Below, piece by piece: positions 12,232 through 20,577 of a stretch of 64,000 nucleotides of DNA. The stretch is from Desarmillaria ectypa. Lineage: Eukaryota > Basidiomycota > Agaricomycetes > Agaricales > Physalacriaceae. The notes below the pieces were generated by a model that worked only from the letters and a program-made list of their open reading frames with translations, did no database searches and was not told the origin of the DNA. Both the position numbers and the translations under genes were made by a program. The stretch lies in the NCBI GenBank assembly GCA_030407005.1, contig JAUDYN010000004.1:2232001-2296000 (forward strand), in the 5' to 3' direction. The first letter of the stretch is position 1; the number at the start of each line of letters is the position of its first letter.

Positions 12232-12658
12232 TGTTATGATTTTTCCATTATCTTATCTAATCAGAGTCATATCCATGACACATCCATCTAATCCACTATA
12301 GCTCTCACTTCATATTGACCTACTCACTGACAAACCACCCAGTTTCACACAGAATATCACCCTTGTCTACTCTCATTGGACTATGATCCATCTGACTCTA
12401 CATTGTCCTCTCCTGGACCAAACCATTTTCTCATGGACTATAGCATTTCATCTAATAATAACTACCATATATTCAGTATATAAGTAGAGTAAAACTCACC
12501 ATTGTACTCTATCTTTCAACTAAATTACATTCATATACCTCTTACTGCACTATACCAAAGACCAAGCTCAGTTCTCTATATGGGTGATTGTTCAAATATG
12601 TAACAGCCCAAGAGAACTGCTTACATCCCAAGTCACATGTCTAAGATGGGCCATAACA
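12232..12658 (+). repeat. G1 3' LTR
   Basis: 427 bp, TGTTATG to CATAACA. It is followed by CTCTG, the right target duplication. Compared with the 5' LTR, several sites show TG in one copy and CA in the other, as expected from deamination of an ancestral CG on either strand. Confidence 0.95.
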
Positions 12659-12759
12659 CTCTGCTTATGATAGTACATGCACAATGTAAAGATATAAAAT
12701 AATTTCTAACTGAAATATAGAAATGATCAGTCTCTAAATGTCACTGAGACCATCTATTC

Positions 12760-13134
12760 TGTCACAATTTTTTTTATTTCTAATCTCATCTTCCATCTTA
12801 TTGCACAATATCCATTCTTATCCATGATAAACACCATGTTTCCCACTAATTATAGTCACCTCACTAGGACTGCTTGGTTACCATACCCCCTTCTCTTTAT
12901 TTACACATGGATTACTTATGGACAGTTCTATATTTAGTTCCTCACTTTGCATATATAAGTAGCATAGCTTTCACTGTATATTCCACATCTTTCAACTAAA
13001 GTTTATCTTCATACCACATATCCTCCACAAAAAGATCTGAAGACCAAAGCTGCAACCTACAGGTGATTGTCCAAACACAAGACAGCCTGAAAGATTGCAT
13101 GTGTCTGCAGATCATGTGGACCATGGGTCTAACA
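12760..13134 (+). repeat. G2 5' LTR
   Basis: 375 bp, TGTCACA to CTAACA. It has TATATAAG about 33 nt before ATCTTTCAACTAA (12987-12999). The end could be 13134 or 13135. No partner is visible in the window. Confidence 0.8.
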
Positions 13135-13135
13135 A

Positions 13136-13148
13136 TTAGTTGAAAGAT
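13136..13148 (+). promoter_or_regulatory. G2 primer-binding site, self-priming type
   Basis: TTAGTTGAAAGAT, the exact reverse complement of 12987-12999 in its own LTR. It sits one base further from the LTR end than in the other copies. Confidence 0.75.
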
Positions 13149-13169
13149 TCACCTCTGTCTCTAGACTGC

Positions 13170-15272
13170 CAGCCATGAAAGAGACAACCTACATGACAAA
13201 TGAACTCCAACAGAAACAAACAATTACCCTCAGCACTGCCATTGGCAGTGCCTTCTTACTTATGTTCTTCACTGCACTTATCTTTCTAACATGGGGAGAA
13301 GAAATTTGTAACTACCTATGCTAACAACAGGTCTTACAACTATAACTCTCACCACCATTCTCTCTTCATTATGTCCTACCTAAGAGACCAACCTCTGCAA
13401 GGGTGGATCCAGCAAGTCTGGCACTCTCTATAGAAGAAGACCTCCCAAGACACTGAATCATCTTGTCCCCCAATCCTCAGATGAATTTCCCATGTGCAGA
13501 GAGACTAGTGCCAACCAATTTTCCCAGCACAACAGGCTGGAATGATTCTCCACCATAGAGAAACATGTGTGGGACCTACAGGTTAGGTTTCAAACCCCAA
13601 GTCACTCACCTCCCCTGTACACTCCTGTCTGTCCAGCTCATGCATGAGTATGACACACAAATGACACCAGGATGGATCTACCCCATCCCAACCACCCTTA
13701 CAGACCCTGAGCCATTGCCCAAGAATGAATCTCCTGACCAACAGATGAGGATAATGACTCCTTGTCCTCTCTCCCTCTCCTCAAAATCTCCAGTGACTCT
13801 CCACTTCCAGTCACTTTCAGAAACACCAATGATCTTCTTAATGCCAAAGGGCCCAAGCTCTCAAATGCTGACTGAGCCCTCTTTGATCCCTTCTGAAGCA
13901 AAGCTTGGAAGCTTTGAAGAAGCAATATCAAGGCCAGAATCACCTGGCCAGAGATTCATTCAGACATGAATGAGTATCTTACCCTCAATAAAGGGGAACC
14001 AATTTGAGATCCTGAAGTCAGTGCCATTATATATGCCCAAATATATGCTAACAGAAACCATGAGTTATATCCTCTGGCAGCAGGAGATCAGGTACCAGGG
14101 CTATACTCTAGGATAGAGGATGAGCAGCAGGAATTGGAATATACTCTTCAGATACTGGCTCAAAGGGAGAGAGACTGGATTTTGAAAATTTCACATACAA
14201 TACTGGATACTACATGGGACTAGAAAAATCCCAGTCCCAATATATGCCATATTCAAATTACCCTCCCAATACACCAATGTATCAGCCCCATTCTCTTCCA
14301 GACTCACTATCATTCATAGCCAACATACATATGTCATCACTCTTAACTGACATAATTTGATGTCAAAATTGACTCTGACAATCAGGCTTCCATCCTCACC
14401 TGGAAAGAAGCCTTCTATTTTCAGGAGTGGGAGAAGATCCCAGGACCAGCTTAGGCCCCACAGAACCATCACAACCAACTGCAGAAGAGCAGTTACAATT
14501 GGCTAGAGAGCGACTGGCCCAAAAGGAGCAATAGATAGAAGAAATCCATCAGGAGCTAGAGGAAGCTAAGAATGCTCAGAATCTCCATGCTACCATCTGG
14601 CAACTCTCAAACAAAGAAAAACAACTAGAACATGGAAGAAAGTGGGAGGCACCAAAAGAACTACTCTCCTGACTGGACTAATACTCAATTTCATGATCTT
14701 CCCCTAGATAAGCCTCTCTGGACCTATACTCAAACCCTGTCAGAAATGCACCTGATGAGGCCCCTTACCTAGGCATCAAGCCCATCCTCATCTAACCCCC
14801 AAAATTATTCAAAGGCAACCACAATAATATTGAGTGATTTATAGGTGATTGTATCACTTATTTCAAAGTCTTTCAGCATTACTTTCAATTGCTATCACAC
14901 TTGGTTCTGTTCACAACATCCTATTTTGAAGGTTCCACTAAGGACTGGTGGGTTTATAAGAGACCTGAATATTAGGTTGTGAACAGTCTAGATGAAACTG
15001 ATTCTCATTTCTGATTTTCAAGCTGGAAAGAGTTTATCAAACTTGTTATGTAATAATTCTGGGACCCTACAATTGAGGAAATCCATGAAAAGAAGATGTT
15101 CAATCTTCAAATGGGGATCCAATCAGCAAGCCACTACTTTTAGAAGCTGGAAGAAGAGGCCAAGCTAGCTGGATGATAAGCTGACAAGAATGAACATGAT
15201 GCCATGATGAAGGCAGTATGACTAGGAGTATCTAGTTCTTATACCACCTTTATCTCCAATATGGGCATCAAC
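13170..15272 (+). pseudogene. G2 ORF1/gag remnant, first part
   Basis: Starts with the hydrophobic segment (STAIGSAFLLMFFTALIFL, about 13230-13290) followed by GEEI. The acidic and proline-rich part is badly diverged. The gag core is recognisable at about 14770-15000 (YLGIKPIL, a GDC region, KDWWVYKRPEY) with many stops. Coding sequence breaks off at the G3 insertion and resumes at 23793. Confidence 0.75.
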
Positions 15273-15695
15273 TGTTAGGCACCGCCTTGGGCACGTGACT
15301 TGGGACCGTCAGCTGATCCTCTCTGGGCCGTTACGCATTCGAACGATCACCCAAGTGAGAGAACTACGCTGATAGTCTTTAGTGTAGTGCGAGTAAGGAG
15401 TTTATAGTGTTAATTAAAACAAGAGATAGAGTACATTGGTCTAATATACTCTGTTTATATAGTATTCTTATGGCGTTATATTTAGATGAAATGCTACGGT
15501 CCATGCACAAACGGTGTCGAAGTAGGACGATCCGGGAGGATCATAGAACCAATGGGAGTTGTCTGGGGTGACAGCTGGTGAGAACGAGGGTGGTATTCGG
15601 CGAATAGCTGGATACGAGTCGGTTTCTGGACTAGATTAGATGGATGAGTCATGGATATGACTCGGATAAGATAAGATAACGGAAAAATCGTAACA
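15273..15695 (-). repeat. G3 3' LTR
   Basis: 423 bp. On the plus strand it reads TGTTAGG to CGTAACA. It abuts the polypurine tract at 15696-15708 on the element side and TCAAC on the outside. Confidence 0.95.
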
Positions 15696-15729
15696 TTACC
15701 CCCTTGTTAAAGCAGTCGTCCCGACTGCT
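15696..15729 (-). promoter_or_regulatory. G3 polypurine tract and 3' hairpin
   Basis: On the minus strand the hairpin AGCAGTC / GGGAC / GACTGCT (15729-15711) starts at the pol stop. It is followed by the polypurine tract AACAAGGGGGTAA (15708-15696) next to the LTR. The stem is kept although its loop differs from that of G1 and G8. Confidence 0.7.
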
Positions 15730-17362
15730 AAGGTTCTTCCAAAGGGGTGTCGTATTGTGTTGCGATTTGATCGACCCAGTACTGATCAATCAGCTTTTTC
15801 CATATTTCTTCGTCTGGATTGATGATCCATTTGACGCGTCCATCTGTTCTTTTGGCGAGGTAGGCTACGTCGCCGTGTTCCGAATATTCGTGGTCCAGTA
15901 TTTTGACCACTATTTTCCTGGTTGCGATTTTTGGAGTATATACGGTGCGGTTTACGTTGGCCTTATACTCTTGGATTGCTTCTGAGGCGTTTTTCATTTC
16001 GTTCTCTCGGACCCATGAATTGTGTTCACGAGTCCATCCCTTCCATTTGACTAGGTAGTCTATGACTTCCCTAGATGGTTGTCCTCGCTTGGACCGTACC
16101 TTTCTAATGCGCGAGTCCAAGACTTCTTCGATTTCGTACTCTTCTTGACCATCGATGAGGTCTGGAGGAGGAGGGGGTGGTTGTTCTTGGTTTACAAATG
16201 AGGGTGCGACATATGGAGTCAGCAGTTTTTCATTGAACCGGGGATGGATTTTCCAGTGGGGTGGCAGTTTCAGTTTGTATGCTGTCGCTCCCGACTTTTC
16301 GACGATTTCAAACGGTCCTGTTTGTTTATCGTCGAGCTTTTTCTTTGGTCGTGGAAGGTGAAGGTTGGCGGTATCAAGCCATACCTTGTCTCCAATCCGG
16401 TATTCTCGTTGAGTCTGCTTCTTTTTGTCGTATTGTGCCTTCATTTGCATTGCCGCCTTTTCCAATGCTTCGTGGACCTCCTTATGGACTTTGGCCATAG
16501 TTTCCGTAAAGTCAACGGCTGCAGGGTTGGCAAAACCAGTTTTCTGTATTGACTCAGGAATGAGTCGGGGATTTCGTCCATATAGGACCATGAAGGGACT
16601 TTTGCCCGTGGCCGAGTGGACTCGGTTGTTGTGGGCGAACTCGGCAAGTGGTAGCCATGCTACCCAGTCGGTCTGTCTATGGTTAACAAAGATTCGAAGG
16701 TATTTTTCAACCTCCTGATTGACTCTCTCTGTCTGTCCGTCTGTCTGCGGATGATAGGCTGTAGACGCGTTTTGAGTGATATTCAGCATTTGATATAGTT
16801 CTTTCATAAATGCTGAAACGAATTGGGGTCCTCTGTCAGAGATGACCACTTGCGGTATTCCATGCTTCGCATATACTTGGTTGCGAAGGATTAACGCCCA
16901 TCCTTCTGCCGATAATTCCTCATTGCATGGAATCAAGAGGATGGTTTTGGAGAAACGGTCTACGATGACTAGTAGAGCGTCAAATCCATCTGACTCCGGG
17001 AGTCTGGTGATCATATCGACTGAGATATGTGTCCATGGCGTATCAGGAATTGCATTGGGGTGAAGAGGGGCAGCCTTGGCCTGCGTATCACTCTTCGTCC
17101 TTTGACAAGTTTCACATCCCTTGATGTAAGATTCTACGTCCTTCTTCATCTTCGGCCACCAATACTCACGGAGTATGAGCTCTTTGGTTTTGGCGATTCC
17201 AGGGGTGTCCAGCGGTGATATGATCATGGGATTGTGCAATGATCTCACCACGTAACATTGAGTCGTTGGGGACATAGACTCGTCCATCGTACCACAGGAT
17301 TTCGTTCTCCTGTGTGATTCCTCTTTCGTGGTTGAGGGATTTTTTCGATTCCCTGGTCCCAC
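15728..17362 (-). CDS. G3 integrase with chromodomain (3' part of pol)
   Basis: Integrates the cDNA into the genome; the chromodomain is expected to guide it to modified histones. The zinc-binding region ends GCETCQRTK (about 17100). The catalytic core shows D in SVDMITRLPES, D in ISDRGPQF and E in [18 protein letters not shown] (DDE triad). A chromodomain follows (YEIEEVLDSR ... DYLVKWKGWTREHNSWV) and then a C-terminal tail ending LEEP. The first about 50 codons of this open frame are not genuine: an extra C near 17204 restores the pol frame, so the real sequence upstream lies in another frame. It would normally be fused to the RT frame at 17245-19701. Confidence 0.9.
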   Translation of the reverse strand: MGPGNRKNPSTTKEESHRRTKSCGTMDESMSPTTQCYVVRSLHNPMIISPLDTPGIAKTKELILREYWWPKMKKDVESYIKGCETCQRTKSDTQAKAAPLHPNAIPDTPWTHISVDMITRLPESDGFDALLVIVDRFSKTILLIPCNEELSAEGWALILRNQVYAKHGIPQVVISDRGPQFVSAFMKELYQMLNITQNASTAYHPQTDGQTERVNQEVEKYLRIFVNHRQTDWVAWLPLAEFAHNNRVHSATGKSPFMVLYGRNPRLIPESIQKTGFANPAAVDFTETMAKVHKEVHEALEKAAMQMKAQYDKKKQTQREYRIGDKVWLDTANLHLPRPKKKLDDKQTGPFEIVEKSGATAYKLKLPPHWKIHPRFNEKLLTPYVAPSFVNQEQPPPPPPDLIDGQEEYEIEEVLDSRIRKVRSKRGQPSREVIDYLVKWKGWTREHNSWVRENEMKNASEAIQEYKANVNRTVYTPKIATRKIVVKILDHEYSEHGDVAYLAKRTDGRVKWIINPDEEIWKKLIDQYWVDQIATQYDTPLEEP

Positions 17363-19701
17363 TGTTCCTTCTGTTTTGTTGCGTCTCTTATACGCGTGAT
17401 TCTCTCTTCCGTGGTTGGTATTATCAGGGCGCGGAAGTGTTCCGGGGATAGAACGACAATGTCTTTATTGTCTTCTTTTCCCTGATCATGATCATCTCGT
17501 CTACTGAGAAGATCAGCCTTCTGGTTAGCGGTTCCAGCTTTATGCTGAAGGATAAAGTGATATTCCGCTAGTTCGGTGACCCATCGTGCTTGTCGACGAT
17601 TCAACTTCTGGGGTTTTCGGAAATATTGGAGATTCTGATGGTCCGTCCAGATCTCAATGGTTTCTTTGGCGCCCATGAGATAATGATGCCATTCTTCTAA
17701 TGCTAACATGATGGCTAGCAACTCTTTGTCATAGATCTCATAGTTGCGCTCGGTAGCGGTGAGCACCTTAGACATAAAGGCGACGGGTCTCCATTTGCCT
17801 TCTTTTTCTTGGCTGAGTACGGCGCCAATGGCTCCATCACTCGCATCTGCTTCTACTCGGAACTTTCCATTGTCCGAAGGAATCGTTAGAACTACGTTTG
17901 TCGTCATCAGCTTTTTGATCTGATCGAACGCCTGTTTTTGTTCTGATCCCCAGGTCCAGTCTACTTTTCCGGTCAATTGGGTGAGGGGACGGACTATCTT
18001 TGAATAGTCTTTGATGAACTTTCGATAAAAGTTTGTGAATCCTAGGAAGGATTGTAGTTCCTTCTTTTTCGTTGGGGTTGGCCATTCCGCTATTCCTGCT
18101 ATCTTGACTGGGTCCATGCGAATGGCATCTTCGCTTATGATAACCCCGAGGTATTCAGTTTCGAGCACCTCAAACTCGCATTTCTCGGCTTTGAGGAACA
18201 ATTTGTTTTCTCGCAGTCGTTGGAGTACTTGTCGTACTATATTCCGGTGTTCGGTCAAGGATTTTGTGAAGATGAGTATATCGTCGAGGTAAATGGTGAC
18301 CTTTCCTCCAGCGATCAAATCCTTAAATATGTCGTTCATCATCCACTGGAATGTGGCTGGTGAATTTGTGAGCCCGAAGAACATTACTGTGGGTTCAAAG
18401 AGCCCTCGGTTAGTTCTGAACGCGGCTTTCTCTTTGTCTCCATCTTGGATTCGGACATTGTTGTAACCCCATCGTACATCCAGCTTGGAGAAGTATTTGG
18501 CTCCTCGTAATTTGTCGATTAGCTCGGAGATGAGTGGGAGAGGGTAATGATTTTTGATCGTCATTTCATTCAGTTTTCGATAATCTTGAACTGGTCGTAG
18601 AGAGCCATCCTTTTTCTTAACGAAGAAGAAGGGAGAGGCGAACGGGGATTTCGAGGGACGAATGCGTCCTGAGTCTAAGTTCTCATCTAAGAATTTATCT
18701 AATTGTTCCTGCTCATTGCGATTGAGCGGGTACACCTTGCAATCTAAGGTGGATTTCGCATTGGGGATTAGCTTGATGGCATGGTCCCAGGGTCTTCGTT
18801 CTGGTAATTCGTCAAAGCTTTCTTTAGAGAATAAATCTCTAAAGCTTTGATACTGAGGAGGTACGAGTTCCTCAAACGTCTGCTTTGGTTTCTCAGCGTT
18901 AGCTGCAGCTGCTAACTCATTCGCATGATGGACGGCACGAAGGATGATTTTTTCCTGCATATTGACGGCAAGAATACTTTCTCCTTCTTCGAGCTCTTCG
19001 TCCCATCGGTCTTCTTCATCTGCGTCTGGCAGGGTGAAGTGGTTCTGAACACAATGACATCGTCCGAATGTCAAGGTTCCCGCCTTCCAGTTGACGAAAG
19101 GGTTGTGGCATTTAAGCCAGTCGTGTCCCAAATATACGGTCTTGGAACCTAAGTCGGTGACTGCGAGGTCAATGTGTTCACTATGTCCTCCAATTGTCAT
19201 TCGTAGTTCTACAAACTCGGTAACATCCCCTGCTTTGTTGTGCGTTCCATCGGCATTATAGACCGGTATCGGGGCTGCGGCCTTCCTGGTGTCCAACTGG
19301 TGTTGTTGGACGTATGTTTGGTTGATGGAGCTGCCCGTGCAACCACTATCCAACAACGCTCGGGTTGTCAATACTCTTTTCCCGGTACATGGGGAAAGTT
19401 GAATATCTACCAAGAAGTCTCGACCGGAACTCTTGGTGCTTCGAATATAATGAATGGGTTCGTGTAATTCGTAGAGATGTTCCCAGGCCAGGCTTTCTTC
19501 TGTTTGTAAGCTTTGGATAAGCTCATCGTCGATTTCTCCAAGTTGTTTGGGGTGTACCCAAATGGAAAGAACTGCTTTGGCGTTTGCCAAATTTTTGGAG
19601 TTGCGTATAGCGCGCATTGTCCAGTCAATTCCAAATGGTTTGAACCATTGGAATTCGTCTTGCTTCCCTGTACATTCAGAAGACTTTTTCAGCTTTCCCA
19701 T
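17245..19701 (-). CDS. G3 protease, reverse transcriptase and RNase H (pol, middle part)
   Basis: Makes and processes the element's cDNA and proteins. The aspartic protease site is LLDSGCTGSSIN (D at residue 118). RT runs from FVKKKDGSLRPVQDYRKLNEMT through YLDDILIF near residue 470, with the catalytic aspartates present. RNase H has VEADASDGAIGAVLS, the ELLAIMLALEEWHHYLM region and WTDHQNLQYF. The frame is lost after DQGIEK because of one extra A in an A run near 17345, so the last 25 or so residues are spurious. It is in the same frame as 19837-20532 upstream, separated by one TGA at 19834-19836 where other copies have TGG. Confidence 0.92.
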   Translation of the reverse strand: MGKLKKSSECTGKQDEFQWFKPFGIDWTMRAIRNSKNLANAKAVLSIWVHPKQLGEIDDELIQSLQTEESLAWEHLYELHEPIHYIRSTKSSGRDFLVDIQLSPCTGKRVLTTRALLDSGCTGSSINQTYVQQHQLDTRKAAAPIPVYNADGTHNKAGDVTEFVELRMTIGGHSEHIDLAVTDLGSKTVYLGHDWLKCHNPFVNWKAGTLTFGRCHCVQNHFTLPDADEEDRWDEELEEGESILAVNMQEKIILRAVHHANELAAAANAEKPKQTFEELVPPQYQSFRDLFSKESFDELPERRPWDHAIKLIPNAKSTLDCKVYPLNRNEQEQLDKFLDENLDSGRIRPSKSPFASPFFFVKKKDGSLRPVQDYRKLNEMTIKNHYPLPLISELIDKLRGAKYFSKLDVRWGYNNVRIQDGDKEKAAFRTNRGLFEPTVMFFGLTNSPATFQWMMNDIFKDLIAGGKVTIYLDDILIFTKSLTEHRNIVRQVLQRLRENKLFLKAEKCEFEVLETEYLGVIISEDAIRMDPVKIAGIAEWPTPTKKKELQSFLGFTNFYRKFIKDYSKIVRPLTQLTGKVDWTWGSEQKQAFDQIKKLMTTNVVLTIPSDNGKFRVEADASDGAIGAVLSQEKEGKWRPVAFMSKVLTATERNYEIYDKELLAIMLALEEWHHYLMGAKETIEIWTDHQNLQYFRKPQKLNRRQARWVTELAEYHFILQHKAGTANQKADLLSRRDDHDQGKEDNKDIVVLSPEHFRALIIPTTEERITRIRDATKQKEQWDQGIEKIPQPRKRNHTGERNPVVRWTSLCPQRLNVTW

Positions 19702-19719
19702 ACATTCGAAAGCAATTGA

Positions 19720-19732
19720 TACCCCCTTGTTA
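19720..19732 (-). promoter_or_regulatory. G3 candidate central polypurine tract
   Basis: TAACAAGGGGGTA on the minus strand, 48% of the way from the 5' end. It differs from the 3' polypurine tract only at its flanks. Confidence 0.5.
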
Positions 19733-19836
19733 AGATCAGTATCGGTTTCGACACTTCCCGGTCCTTTCGGAAGGTCGAGTTTCTGTTTTTCCGGTGTTCT
19801 GCATATCGGGGTACTGGCTTTGGATTGGCTGTCTTG

Positions 19837-20577
19837 TCACATCCTAAACGCCGTATCGTCTTCTTCGTCGGGTATTTCAACGACGGTAGTTCTGCTGAAA
19901 TGCCCCCTTTTTACCGCCTGGGCGCTAGCGGGATCCTGTCCCTTTTCCTCAGCCGGCACTACTCGCGACGGAGTTTGAAATTCCTTGGTCATTGACTCCC
20001 AGCTAGTGCCTAAGGCGACCTTCGCACGGTTGTCAACCCTGCGACTTGCCGGCCCGGTTTGGTACTCAGCTTCGTCAAGTTTTCCACTCCCCGGACCGGT
20101 TCGTCCGGGTAAGGCCTGGCCTTGGTTAGAGGCACTGTCCTGGTCCTCCGCTGACCCTGGCGGAACTGGTGAGCTTGCCCCGCTACTCGAAGTGGGTACT
20201 GGGACGGTCGGACTTCTGGAAGTCCCGGAGGAGTCCCGCCTACTGGTCCCTGCTCGTCGCTGTGCGCTCAGCGGCGTATCTGGTGAGCACTGCTCGTTGG
20301 ACTTTGTTGCGGCGCCAACACCACTTGGCAAGTCCCGCTCCAGTTCGTCGGAGGTTCGGGATTGGTCACTACAGATATTGGTGTCAGCGTCTTCTAGTAG
20401 TATGACGTACCTGTTGTTTTTTTTTGATGATTCTTTCTTGGTCTTCGGCTTCGGTGAAGTCATGGATATATTTTTCTTAGATAATGTTCTGTTTTCATAG
20501 TAATTAGTCCGACCCGCGGCAACCGAGGACACACCTTGAGACTTGGGCGTGCAAGGGGAATCGAACCCTTGACGCCC
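19837..20577 (-). CDS. G3 pol N-terminal linker (frameshift product before protease)
   Basis: The -1 frame relative to gag is open from the gag stop (20577) to the TGA at 19836-19834. It encodes a polar Ser/Thr/Pro-rich linker without a known fold, ending in TTVVEIPDEEDDTAFRM. The hydrophobic core plus acidic run resembles a SUMO-interacting motif and is conserved in other copies. No good ATG precedes it near the junction, so expression through frameshifting from gag is likely. It continues in frame into the protease segment once the single TGA is disregarded. Confidence 0.75.
   Translation of the reverse strand, partial: GRQGFDSPCTPKSQGVSSVAAGRTNYYENRTLSKKNISMTSPKPKTKKESSKKNNRYVILLEDADTNICSDQSRTSDELERDLPSGVGAATKSNEQCSPDTPLSAQRRAGTSRRDSSGTSRSPTVPVPTSSSGASSPVPPGSAEDQDSASNQGQALPGRTGPGSGKLDEAEYQTGPASRRVDNRAKVALGTSWESMTKEFQTPSRVVPAEEKGQDPASAQAVKRGHFSRTTVVEIPDEEDDTAFRM
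20545..20577 (-). promoter_or_regulatory. G3 gag-pol junction hairpin (probable -1 frameshift signal)
   Basis: Read on the minus strand from the G of the gag TAG: outer stem GGGCGT, inner stem CAAGGG, loop TTCGATTC, CCCTTG, one unpaired C, then ACGCCC. All 12 pairs are Watson-Crick. Immediately upstream, A AAA GAG TAG lets tRNA-Lys re-pair after a -1 slip. The loop region also fits a tRNA B box (GGTTCGATTCC). Confidence 0.7.

Larger units (their letters stand above)
4352..12658 (+). mobile_element. G1: complete but decayed Ty3/Gypsy chromovirus
   Basis: An 8,307-bp element with 427-bp LTRs at both ends and an exact 5-bp target duplication, CTCTG (4347-4351 and 12659-12663). The internal order is ORF1, gag, zinc knuckle, protease, RT, RNase H, integrase and chromodomain, which places it with Ty3/Gypsy chromoviruses. 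All genes carry nonsense codons. The LTRs differ by roughly 20-25 substitutions by eye, almost all transitions. It is not interrupted by other elements. Confidence 0.95.

Noticed and set aside
13565..13969. 134-codon open frame in G2
   Set aside because: It lies in the overlapped Ser/Pro-rich part of a decayed ORF1/gag and shows no independent conservation.
17245..17362. A genuine gene boundary between RT-RNase H and integrase in G3
   Set aside because: All other copies read through this point in one frame. The break is explained by one extra A and one extra C in homopolymer runs.
20545..20577. tRNA gene at the gag-pol junction
   Set aside because: Only the T-arm-like part with a B box is present. 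No D-arm, anticodon arm or A box could be found, and the same fold recurs at every gag-pol junction, so it belongs to the element.
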